NCBI GenBank assembly: GCA_905612335.1
Contig: CAJQRT010000022.1
Location: 1-11,618 of the forward strand
DNA: 11,618 nt
Direction: 5' to 3'
From: an uncultured Candidatus Pelagibacter sp.
GTDB taxonomy: Bacteria; Pseudomonadota; Alphaproteobacteria; Pelagibacterales; Pelagibacteraceae
Shown: positions 5,303 to 11,618 of the stretch, piece by piece
Numbering within the stretch: position 1 is the stretch's first letter
Layout: the number at the start of each line of letters is the position of its first letter
Program-made: the position numbers and the translations under genes
The notes under the pieces: model-generated
The model's database searches: none
What the model saw: the letters and a program-made list of their open reading frames with translations, nothing else
Told to the model about the DNA's origin: nothing

Positions 5303-6603
5303 AATTTTAAAGGCTTACCCTCAGGTTCACCTAAAATTTTACCATTCCTCATTTTAATTTGACCACCAATAATTGTTGATACTGGTGTTCCCGTAAATTC
5401 ATACCCATCAAAAGGTGACCAACCACATTTGCTTTCAATATTTTCATTTTTAATTAATATTTTTTTATTCATATCTACAATTGTAAAATCAGCATCGAAA
5501 CCCTCTTTAATAAAACCTTTATTTTTGATTCCAAAAATTTTTACTGGATTTTCACATATAGAATTCATTAATTTCTCTAAGTTTAATTTTCCATCGTTAA
5601 CATGATTTAACATAACTGGGAGTAGTGTTTGAACACCAGGCATTCCAGATGGTGAATTTGGATATGTTTTTTGTTTGTTTTCTTTTAAGTGAGGTGCGTG
5701 ATCAGACCCGATTGTATCGTTAAGATTATTTTTTACCCCATACCATAATCTATCATAATGAGACTTATCTCTTAAAGGAGGATTCATTTGAGCATAAGTT
5801 CCAAGTTTATCATAACAATCTGGTGCGTAGATAGTTAAGTGCTGAGGTGTGATCTCAAATGTAATATTTCCTTTATGTTGTGATAAAAAATCAATCTCTT
5901 GTTTTGTTGTTATATGGAGAATGTGTGCTTTTTTTTTATATCTTTCGGCTATTCTTACAATTCTTCTAGTTGATGAAATTGCACATTCTTCACTTCTCCA
6001 AATTGGATGTGAATGAACGTCCCCTTCTTTGATCAATTTTTTGTTCATATTTAAAATTTCTTCATCTTCAGAATGAACTGCAACAACTTTTGAGGCACTT
6101 TTGAATACTTTTTCAATATCTTCTTCAAATTGGACTAATAAATTTCCAGTTGAAGAGCCTGCAAAGAGTTTAATTCCACAACATCCTTCTAAATCTTTTA
6201 GATCTGCCAATTCAGTAGCATTATCTGGTGTGGCCCCAAAATAAAAAGCATAGTTGCAATACATTCTATTTTTTGCGAGATCTAATTTCTTTTGAAATTC
6301 TATTTTATTGGAAGTTGGAGGGTTAGTATTTGGCATCTCAAAGACACTGGTTATTCCACCAGCAATTGCTGCTCTACTTCCTGTATGAAGGTCTTCTGTA
6401 TCTGTTGATCCAGGTTCTCTAAAATGAGTTTGAGTATCAATGCACCCAGGTAAAACTGTTAGTCCTTTAGCGTCAAAAACTTCTTTGGCCTCACTGTCAA
6501 TTTTACCAATTTCTATAATTTTACCATCTTTAATTGCAATATTTTGATCTTTAAGATCTTTATCTATGTAGCATGAACCATTTTTAATTATTAGATCTAA
6601 CAT
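5299..6603 (-). CDS. pyrC: Dihydroorotase (class I-like), pyrimidine synthesis
   Basis: A 434-residue amidohydrolase predicted to close carbamoyl-aspartate to dihydroorotate, the third step of pyrimidine synthesis. The barrel motifs are DTQTHFREPG (56-65), EMPNTNP (89-95, substrate Asn), GIKLFAGSSTGN with Lys145 as the expected carboxylated metal bridge, His177 in AVHSEDE, His230 in ILHITTK, and catalytic Asp301 in GSDHAPH. The first metal-binding His of the usual HxH pair is Gln58 (codon CAA), leaving QxH; I recall this from other alphaproteobacterial dihydroorotases. Flanking N- and C-terminal strands form the small beta domain typical of cyclic amidohydrolases. The gene is transcribed alone and converges on the SMR gene with a 4-bp overlap of stops (5299-5302). 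A related hydantoinase/allantoinase function is less likely given HFREPG and MPNT. Confidence 0.88.
   Translation of the reverse strand: MLDLIIKNGSCYIDKDLKDQNIAIKDGKIIEIGKIDSEAKEVFDAKGLTVLPGCIDTQTHFREPGSTDTEDLHTGSRAAIAGGITSVFEMPNTNPPTSNKIEFQKKLDLAKNRMYCNYAFYFGATPDNATELADLKDLEGCCGIKLFAGSSTGNLLVQFEEDIEKVFKSASKVVAVHSEDEEILNMNKKLIKEGDVHSHPIWRSEECAISSTRRIVRIAERYKKKAHILHITTKQEIDFLSQHKGNITFEITPQHLTIYAPDCYDKLGTYAQMNPPLRDKSHYDRLWYGVKNNLNDTIGSDHAPHLKENKQKTYPNSPSGMPGVQTLLPVMLNHVNDGKLNLEKLMNSICENPVKIFGIKNKGFIKEGFDADFTIVDMNKKILIKNENIESKCGWSPFDGYEFTGTPVSTIIGGQIKMRNGKILGEPEGKPLKF
5301..5340. terminator. Possible bidirectional hairpin at the SMR/pyrC convergence
   Basis: Perfect 9-bp inverted arms, AAAATTTTA (5301-5309) and TAAAATTTT (5332-5340), flank 22 bases whose ends (GG and CC) can extend the stem past a small bulge. 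It begins inside the overlapping stops and covers the final codons of pyrC. The arms are pure AT and each ends in only four T, so termination strength is doubtful. Confidence 0.3.
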
Positions 6604-6617
6604 TTATGAAAAAAGTA

Positions 6618-6644
6618 ATTATATTAAATTCAGACATCAATCAA
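6618..6644 (-). promoter_or_regulatory. Candidate pyrC promoter in a 43-bp divergent gap
   Basis: On the minus strand there is a perfect TATAAT (6623-6618), with TTGATT (6644-6639) 15 bases upstream, a shorter spacer than usual. Transcription would begin near 6611, less than ten bases before the pyrC ATG, giving an almost leaderless mRNA without a Shine-Dalgarno. The gap also has to hold the ygfZ 5' end; on the plus strand only a weak TATATT (6620-6625), overlapping the pyrC -10, is visible. Confidence 0.5.
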
Positions 6645-6646
6645 TT

Positions 6647-7531
6647 ATGAATATTCAAAATGTATATATTTTAGAAGACAGAGGTATTCTCTACATAAAC
6701 GGAGCAGATGCTGAAGAATTTCTACAGAACATGATTAGTAATGACATTAATAGGGTTAATGAAGATAATAGTTGTTTTGCATCACTGTTAAGTCCTCAAG
6801 GAAAGTTTCTATTTGCATTTATTATTGTAAAACATAAGTCTGGCTACTTCATAGATTGTGAAAAGTCTCAAACAGAAGCACTTTTTAAACAACTAAGTAT
6901 ATATAAACTTAGATCCAAAGTTGAAATCATGAATTTAAGTAACGAATTTGTTGTAGCAGCATTTAATAAGGAAAAATTTTTAAAATTTGAAGGTGCCAAA
7001 GACGCACCTGGGCATACAATCAAATATAGAGAAGACCCTATTTTACTAGACCCGAGAAATAAAGATCTAGGTGCAAGACTTATCATTAATTTAGAAAAAC
7101 TTTACCTATCTTTAAAGAAGCTAGAATTAAAAGACTCACCAATAAATGAATATTATCAGTTAAGTCATCAGTTGGGAATTGCTCAAAAAGATATGAACAA
7201 ATTACAAAATAAATTATTTGGTATTGAATGTAATTTTGAAGAGTTAAATGGAATAGACTTTAAAAAAGGTTGTTATGTTGGTCAAGAAAATACAGCTAGA
7301 ATAAAATTAAAGAATAAGCTTTCTAAAAGATTATTACCGATACAATTAATCAGTGGAAAATTAACTGTGGGTGCTTCAATTTATGCTAATGATATTGAAA
7401 TAGGCAAAGTATTGATCGATGACAAATATCCCTTTGCACTGATCAAATATCTAGATGAAAACTTTAAGGAAGGTAGTGAATTAAAAAGTGAAAATGCAGT
7501 TTTAAGAATAAAATTGCCTAGTTGGATATAG
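6647..7531 (+). CDS. ygfZ: YgfZ/IBA57-family folate-binding Fe-S cluster maintenance protein
   Basis: A 294-residue protein of the GcvT-like fold. The decisive motif is KGCYVGQE (207-214) with Cys209, the YgfZ/IBA57 signature, which is absent from true glycine-cleavage aminomethyltransferases. The N-terminal segment (LYINGADAEEFLQNMISNDI and following SPQGKFLF) is the usual start of the fold, and a small C-terminal beta-barrel follows. E. coli YgfZ, with tetrahydrofolate, supports assembly or repair of [4Fe-4S] clusters in selected enzymes. Its neighbour is nadA, which encodes a [4Fe-4S] enzyme, so local support of NadA is a reasonable inference. The ATG has no Shine-Dalgarno. The gene is often annotated as aminomethyltransferase in automatic annotation. 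Confidence 0.87.
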   Translation: MNIQNVYILEDRGILYINGADAEEFLQNMISNDINRVNEDNSCFASLLSPQGKFLFAFIIVKHKSGYFIDCEKSQTEALFKQLSIYKLRSKVEIMNLSNEFVVAAFNKEKFLKFEGAKDAPGHTIKYREDPILLDPRNKDLGARLIINLEKLYLSLKKLELKDSPINEYYQLSHQLGIAQKDMNKLQNKLFGIECNFEELNGIDFKKGCYVGQENTARIKLKNKLSKRLLPIQLISGKLTVGASIYANDIEIGKVLIDDKYPFALIKYLDENFKEGSELKSENAVLRIKLPSWI

Positions 7532-7536
7532 TAGTG

Positions 7537-7545
7537 TGGCATAAT
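7537..7545 (+). promoter_or_regulatory. Possible extended -10 promoter for nadA-nadC
   Basis: TGG immediately followed by CATAAT matches the extended -10 pattern (TGn then a 5-of-6 hexamer). TTGCCT (7514-7519) lies 20 bases upstream, too far for a good -35. Transcription would start near 7552, about 33 bases before the nadA ATG. nadA may instead simply be co-transcribed with ygfZ. Confidence 0.35.
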
Positions 7546-7550
7546 AAGGA

Positions 7551-7583
7551 ATGACAAGTATTAACCTAATTGATAAGTTTTGA
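7551..7583 (+). CDS. Possible 10-codon leader ORF upstream of nadA
   Basis: An ATG preceded directly by AAGGA opens a frame encoding [10 protein letters not shown] and ending in TGA one base before the nadA ATG. It overlaps the alternative TTG start region of nadA in another frame. The peptide has no recognisable regulatory codon run. AAGGA is too close for normal initiation, but the candidate extended -10 would start transcription at or next to this ATG. It may well be chance. Confidence 0.15.
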   Translation: MTSINLIDKF

Positions 7584-7584
7584 C

Positions 7585-8574
7585 ATGGAATTTACAACAG
7601 AAGTAAGAATAGCAACTGATCCTATTTATCAAAAAATTTCAAAGGTTATGCCTGAGATTGAGTGGTCAATTCATGCTCCTTATATTCACAGAATTAATCA
7701 ATTAAAAAAAGAAAAAAATGCAATTATACTTGCTCACAATTATCAAACTCCAGAAATTTATCATGGTATTGCAGATGTCGCTGCTGACTCGTTAGCTCTT
7801 GCAATTGAGGCTTCAAAAACTGAGGCTGATATTATTGTGATGGCGGGGGTTCACTTCATGGCCGAAACATCTAAGTTGATGAGCCCTGGAAAAAAAGTTT
7901 TACTTCCTGACATGACTGCTGGTTGTTCTTTATCATCATCAATCACAGGTAAAGATGTAAGATTATTAAAAGAAAAATATCCAGGTGTGCCTGTTGTCTC
8001 GTATGTAAATACTTCTGCAGATGTGAAAGCTGAAACTGATATTTGTTGTACATCTGCAAATGCAGTCAAAATTGTAGAATCTCTTGGTGTTAAAAAAGTT
8101 ATTTTTTTACCCGATGAATACTTAGCAAAATATGTTGCTTCACAAACTGAAGTTGAAATTATTGCTTGGAAAGGCATTTGTATGGTTCATGACCAGTTTA
8201 CTGAAAAAGAAATACATGATATTAGAGCAAAAAATCCTGGTATTAAAATAATAGCTCATCCAGAATGTCCCCCTGACGTAATTAAAGCAAGTGACTTTGC
8301 TGGATCAACTGGTGGGATGATTAAATATGTTAAGGACAATCAACCTAAAAAAGTTATGATGGTTACTGAATGTTCAATGAGTGATAATATTCAAGTAGAA
8401 AACCCAAATGTAGAATTTATTAGACCATGTAACCTTTGTCCTCATATGAAAAAAATTACATTACCAAAAATTTTAGATTGCCTAGAAAATGAAACTGGTG
8501 AAATCATAATGGATAATGAGACAATAGAAAAAGCAAGAATTCCTGTTGAAAGAATGGTTGCGATTGGCAGATAA
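7585..8574 (+). CDS. nadA: Quinolinate synthase A
   Basis: A 329-residue cytoplasmic [4Fe-4S] enzyme that condenses iminoaspartate with dihydroxyacetone phosphate to quinolinate in de novo NAD synthesis. The three cluster cysteines are Cys114 (TAGCSL), Cys199 (GICMVHDQ) and Cys285 (CNLCPHMK), with the 85- and 86-residue spacings expected for this triplicated fold. Other family stretches are [20 protein letters not shown] (50-69), [14 protein letters not shown] (139-152) and AHPECPP (224-230). An in-frame TTG at 7570 would add five residues, but the ATG is the better codon; neither has a Shine-Dalgarno. The gene is 53 bases after ygfZ and 5 bases before nadC. The iminoaspartate supplier, usually L-aspartate oxidase NadB, is not in this window. 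Confidence 0.95.
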   Translation: MEFTTEVRIATDPIYQKISKVMPEIEWSIHAPYIHRINQLKKEKNAIILAHNYQTPEIYHGIADVAADSLALAIEASKTEADIIVMAGVHFMAETSKLMSPGKKVLLPDMTAGCSLSSSITGKDVRLLKEKYPGVPVVSYVNTSADVKAETDICCTSANAVKIVESLGVKKVIFLPDEYLAKYVASQTEVEIIAWKGICMVHDQFTEKEIHDIRAKNPGIKIIAHPECPPDVIKASDFAGSTGGMIKYVKDNQPKKVMMVTECSMSDNIQVENPNVEFIRPCNLCPHMKKITLPKILDCLENETGEIIMDNETIEKARIPVERMVAIGR

Positions 8575-8579
8575 TAAAA

Positions 8580-9413
8580 GTGTCTCAAATTAAATTAAGC
8601 AATTATTATATCAAGAATGTTGTAAAGCTTGCCTTAAATGAAGATCTGTACCCTTCTGGTGATATTACTTCAAACTTAGTTAAAAATAATAAGATAATAA
8701 AAGTTAAATTAATTTCTAACGAACGAGCTGTGATAGCTGGATTAGAATTTGCAAAACAAACATTTAAATTAATAGATAATAAGATTAGATTTATTATTAA
8801 AAAAAAAGAAGGCTCCTTGATTAATAAGAATGATATAATAGCTATAATTGAGGGTAAGGCTGAAAATATTCTAGTTGGTGAAAGAGTTGCTTTAAATTTT
8901 ATGAGTCATATCTCTGGAATTGCCACTAAAACTAATCAATTTGTTAAATTGGTTAATAAAAAATGTAAAATTTGCTGTACTAGAAAAACGATTCCAACCT
9001 TAAGGGTAATACAAAAATATGCCGTTAAGTTAGGTGGTGGTACAAACCATAGATTTAACTTAAGTGATGAATTTCTTATTAAAGACAATCACATTGCAAG
9101 CTCTGATATTAAAACTTTAGTATCTCTTGCAATCAAAAATAAAAAAGGAAGAAAAATCACAGTAGAAGTTGATAATTTAAATCAACTCAAACAAATAATG
9201 GGTTTAAAATTTAATACTGTTTTGTTTGATAATATGAGTAATAAAACACTTAAGGTAGGCGTTAAAATAGCCAAAAAATATTACGAAACTGAAGCTTCTG
9301 GAAACGTAACCCTAAAATCAGTTAAAAAAATTGCAGCAACTGGTGTTGATAGAATTTCTATTGGTAGTATCACTCATAGTATGTCTGCTATAGATTTTAA
9401 ATTAGAAATTTAA
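8580..9413 (+). CDS. nadC: Nicotinate-nucleotide pyrophosphorylase (quinolinate phosphoribosyltransferase)
   Basis: A 277-residue enzyme that converts quinolinate and PRPP to nicotinate mononucleotide, CO2 and pyrophosphate. The N-terminal EDLYPSGDITS (21-31) and GERVALNFMSHISGIAT (100-116) are family signatures. The substrate-binding motifs are TRKT (134-137), GGGTNHR (152-158), KDNH (168-171), EVDN (196-199), LFDNM (215-219), EASGNV (238-243) and DRISIGSITHS (257-267). It starts at GTG five bases after the nadA stop with no ribosome site, so translational coupling with nadA is likely. The sequence is very lysine-, asparagine- and isoleucine-rich, consistent with the low-GC genome. Its TAA overlaps the stop of the convergent dikinase gene (9410-9413). 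Confidence 0.95.
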   Translation: MSQIKLSNYYIKNVVKLALNEDLYPSGDITSNLVKNNKIIKVKLISNERAVIAGLEFAKQTFKLIDNKIRFIIKKKEGSLINKNDIIAIIEGKAENILVGERVALNFMSHISGIATKTNQFVKLVNKKCKICCTRKTIPTLRVIQKYAVKLGGGTNHRFNLSDEFLIKDNHIASSDIKTLVSLAIKNKKGRKITVEVDNLNQLKQIMGLKFNTVLFDNMSNKTLKVGVKIAKKYYETEASGNVTLKSVKKIAATGVDRISIGSITHSMSAIDFKLEI

Positions 9414-9421
9414 TTTTTTTT
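9397..9421 (+). terminator. Weak intrinsic terminator-like structure at the end of nadC
   Basis: Arms TTAAATT (9397-9403) and AATTTAA (9407-9413) around a 3-base loop are followed at once by eight T (9414-9421). The shape is right for plus-strand termination, but the stem is seven A-T pairs only and includes the nadC stop codon, so it may be weak or incidental. Confidence 0.35.
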
Positions 9422-11618
9422 AGAAAGCTCTGCTTGTGCAGCAGCCAATCTTGCTATTGGAACCCTATATGGTGAGCAAGAAACGTAATCTAAACCTGCA
9501 TTTGCACAGAAGTGAATACTTTTAGGATCACCACCATGTTCTCCACAAATTCCAAGTTTAATTTTTTTATTTGTTTTTCTTCCTTTTTCAACTGCAATTT
9601 CTATTAAATCGCCTACACCATCATCTATAGAGATAAATGGGTCTATAGAAAAAATCTTATTATCAAGATAATCATTTAAAAATTTACCACTGTCGTCTCT
9701 ACTTAAACCAAATGTTGTTTGAGTTAAGTCATTGGTACCAAAACTAAAGAATTCAGCATGCTTTGCTATATCATCTGCTTTAATAGCTGCTCTAGGTAAC
9801 TCAATCATAGTTCCAACTATGTAATCAACTTTAACTTTTTTATCTTTTTGAACTTCTTTAGCAACCCTATTAACTAAATCCTTCATTATTCTAATCTCAG
9901 CCTCTGTTGAAACTAGTGGAATCATAATTTCTGGAAATGCTGATTTAATTTTTTTAATCTTAAGTTCTGATAGAGCTTCAAAAATTGCTCTACACTGCAT
10001 TTCATAAATTTCTGGAAATGAAATCCCTAATCTACAACCTCTATGGCCAAGCATGGGATTTTGTTCATGTAGCTCATTAATTCTAGATTCAATTTCTTTT
10101 AAAGGAAGACCTACAACTTTTGCAACATCATTAATTTCTTTTTCAGTTCTAGGAAGAAATTCGTGTAGCGGTGGATCTAGTAATCTTACAGTAACTGGGA
10201 GACCATTCATAATCTTAAATATTTCTATAAAATCTTTTTTTTGATGGGGTAAAAGCTTTTCTAAAGCTTTACTTCTATCTTCTATTGTTTTGGATAAAAT
10301 CATTTCTCTGACTGATAAAATTCTTTCCTCATCAAAAAACATATGTTCGGTTCGACAAAGACCAATGCCTTCAGCCCCAAAATCTCTTGCTGTTTTTGTA
10401 TCTAACGGTGTTTCAGAGTTAGTTCTAACTTTTAGTTTTCTAAATCCATCCGCCCAACTCATTAGTTTTGAAAAATATCCAGAGATTTCTGGTTTAACTG
10501 TTGGTACTTCTCCTAAAATAATTCTACCTGTAGAACCATCTATTGTAATGATGTCACCCTCTTTTACTTCAATGGAAGATGTTTTAAAAATTTTAGATTC
10601 ATAGTTAATAACAATTTCACTTGAGCCTGATACACAAGGTCTGCCCATGCCTCTTGCAACAACTGCAGCATGACTAGTCATACCTCCTCTTGCAGTTAAA
10701 ATTCCTTTAGCAGCGTGCATTCCATGAATATCTTCTGGTGATGTTTCAACTCTTACCAAAATAGTATTTTGCATCATATCATTTAGTCTCTCAGCCTCTT
10801 CTGAAGAAAAAACAACTTTACCACTTGCAGCACCAGGAGAAGCTGGCAGCCCTTTTGCTATAACATTTACAGAACTTTTTTCATCTAACGTAGGGTGCAA
10901 TAAAGTATCCAAAGATGCTGGGTCTATTCTCATAACTGCTTCTTTTTTAGAAATTAATTTTTCTTTAACCATATCTACCGCAATCCTTACTGCAGATTTT
11001 GAAGTTCTTTTGCCCGACCTTGTCTGTAGCATCCATAATTTATTATTCTCAACTGTAAATTCCACATCCTGCATGTCTTTATAATGTTTTTCTAAAACTG
11101 TTAAAATTTTATCTAATTGCTTGAATACTTTTGGCATAGATTCTTCCATCGAAGCCTCTTTTGCTTTTGCATCTTTTCTTGCTTTTTTGGTAATATATTG
11201 AGGAGTTCTTGTTCCTGCCACAACGTCCTCTCCTTGTGCATTAATTAAATATTCTCCATAAACTTCATTAACACCGTCAGATGGGTTCCTTGTAAAAACT
11301 ACTCCAGTTGCACAATCATCACCCATATTGCCAAATACCATAGATTGAACGTTAACTGCAGTTCCCCATTCAGCGGGTATTTGATTTAATTTTCTATAAA
11401 CTTTTGCTCTATTACTTTCCCAGGATAGAAACACCGCACTAATTGCACCAAACAGTTGCTCATGAACATTTTGTGGAAATTCTTTTTTAGTTTGATCTTT
11501 AACAACTTTTTTAAAATCGTTTATTAAACCTTCCCAATCATCTGCATCTAGATCTGTATCTAGAAGAACACCTTTGGTTAATTTGTAATTTTCTATCAAT
11601 TCCTCAAAATGGTAACTT
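9410..11618 (-). CDS. ppdK: Pyruvate phosphate dikinase, 5' end beyond the window
   Basis: The frame is open to the right edge of the window, so this is the C-terminal part (about 735 codons) of a protein normally about 875-890 long; the true start lies outside. An in-frame TTG at 11597-11599 is internal, since coding continues upstream of it as SYHFEEL. Compared with the Clostridium enzyme, roughly 140 N-terminal residues are missing. Visible parts in order are: the end of the ATP-grasp domain (VFGNMGDDCATGVVFTRNPS); the swivelling domain with phospho-histidine GGMTSHAAVVARGMG (His codon 10670-10672); and the PEP/pyruvate barrel with GTMIELPRAA, FSFGTNDLTQTTFG and LGICGEHGG, whose Cys (9545-9547) is the catalytic acid/base. 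It interconverts pyruvate, ATP and phosphate with PEP, AMP and pyrophosphate, in either glycolytic or gluconeogenic direction. The motifs separate it from PEP synthase. Confidence 0.95.
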   Translation of the reverse strand, partial: SYHFEELIENYKLTKGVLLDTDLDADDWEGLINDFKKVVKDQTKKEFPQNVHEQLFGAISAVFLSWESNRAKVYRKLNQIPAEWGTAVNVQSMVFGNMGDDCATGVVFTRNPSDGVNEVYGEYLINAQGEDVVAGTRTPQYITKKARKDAKAKEASMEESMPKVFKQLDKILTVLEKHYKDMQDVEFTVENNKLWMLQTRSGKRTSKSAVRIAVDMVKEKLISKKEAVMRIDPASLDTLLHPTLDEKSSVNVIAKGLPASPGAASGKVVFSSEEAERLNDMMQNTILVRVETSPEDIHGMHAAKGILTARGGMTSHAAVVARGMGRPCVSGSSEIVINYESKIFKTSSIEVKEGDIITIDGSTGRIILGEVPTVKPEISGYFSKLMSWADGFRKLKVRTNSETPLDTKTARDFGAEGIGLCRTEHMFFDEERILSVREMILSKTIEDRSKALEKLLPHQKKDFIEIFKIMNGLPVTVRLLDPPLHEFLPRTEKEINDVAKVVGLPLKEIESRINELHEQNPMLGHRGCRLGISFPEIYEMQCRAIFEALSELKIKKIKSAFPEIMIPLVSTEAEIRIMKDLVNRVAKEVQKDKKVKVDYIVGTMIELPRAAIKADDIAKHAEFFSFGTNDLTQTTFGLSRDDSGKFLNDYLDNKIFSIDPFISIDDGVGDLIEIAVEKGRKTNKKIKLGICGEHGGDPKSIHFCANAGLDYVSCSPYRVPIARLAAAQAELSKKN

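Noticed and set aside
6647..7531. Glycine-cleavage T protein or DMSP demethylase (DmdA) as the function of the GcvT-like gene
   Set aside because: It is only 294 residues long and carries the YgfZ-specific KGCYVGQE motif.
6868..8177. Minus-strand frames opposite ygfZ (6868-7086) and nadA (7851-8177)
   Set aside because: Antisense to conserved coding sequence and lacking recognisable domains.
9426..9450. CTGC/GCAG hairpin at the end of ppdK as its terminator
   Set aside because: It lies within the coding sequence, the stem is only four pairs, and on the ppdK strand it is followed by an A run and not a T run.
10053..10604. Two plus-strand frames opposite ppdK
   Set aside because: Shadow frames of the conserved dikinase barrel region; low-complexity Ser/Leu/Ile-rich translations.

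Overview
The window is low-GC, densely packed bacterial chromosome, with gaps mostly under 100 bp and several stop/start overlaps. It carries a blue-tuned proteorhodopsin next to a ferredoxin, a thioredoxin-reductase-like ferredoxin-NADP reductase and a YfcG-type glutathione S-transferase. This combination, with the base composition and compactness, points to a marine SAR11 alphaproteobacterium (Pelagibacterales). That assignment is inferred from gene content and memory of SAR11 gene order; no search was run. There are no rRNAs, tRNAs, CRISPR arrays, insertion sequences or phage genes.

Layout: (1) bases 47-2007, minus strand: a three-gene redox operon, ferredoxin then FNR then GST, with adjoining or overlapping ends. 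(2) 2091-2861, minus strand: proteorhodopsin with a signal peptide, a well-spaced Shine-Dalgarno and a strong intrinsic terminator separating it from the redox operon. (3) 2862-3074: a divergent control region with three adjacent dyads on the proteorhodopsin side and a good sigma70-like promoter on the other. (4) 3075-5302, plus strand: propionyl-CoA synthetase and a 1-nt-overlapping SMR transporter. (5) 5299-6603, minus strand: dihydroorotase, converging on the SMR gene with overlapping stop codons. (6) 6647-9413, plus strand: ygfZ, nadA and nadC, i.e. a folate-dependent Fe-S maintenance protein followed by the last two steps to nicotinate mononucleotide. (7) 9410 to the window edge, minus strand: pyruvate phosphate dikinase, lacking its N-terminus, again converging on its neighbour with overlapping stops.

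Functionally the window is mostly energy and core metabolism: light-driven proton pumping, a small electron-transfer chain from NADPH to a [2Fe-2S] ferredoxin, propionate activation, pyrimidine and NAD synthesis, and the PEP/pyruvate node. YgfZ next to NadA makes sense because NadA needs an oxygen-sensitive [4Fe-4S] cluster. I do not see a convincing unknown multi-gene system. The most unusual material is in the non-coding DNA and in small details: the dyad cluster upstream of proteorhodopsin, a terminator hairpin that is fully paired on only one strand and adjoins the next operon's promoter, a Gln in place of a metal-binding His in dihydroorotase, and a possible 10-codon leader ORF in front of nadA.
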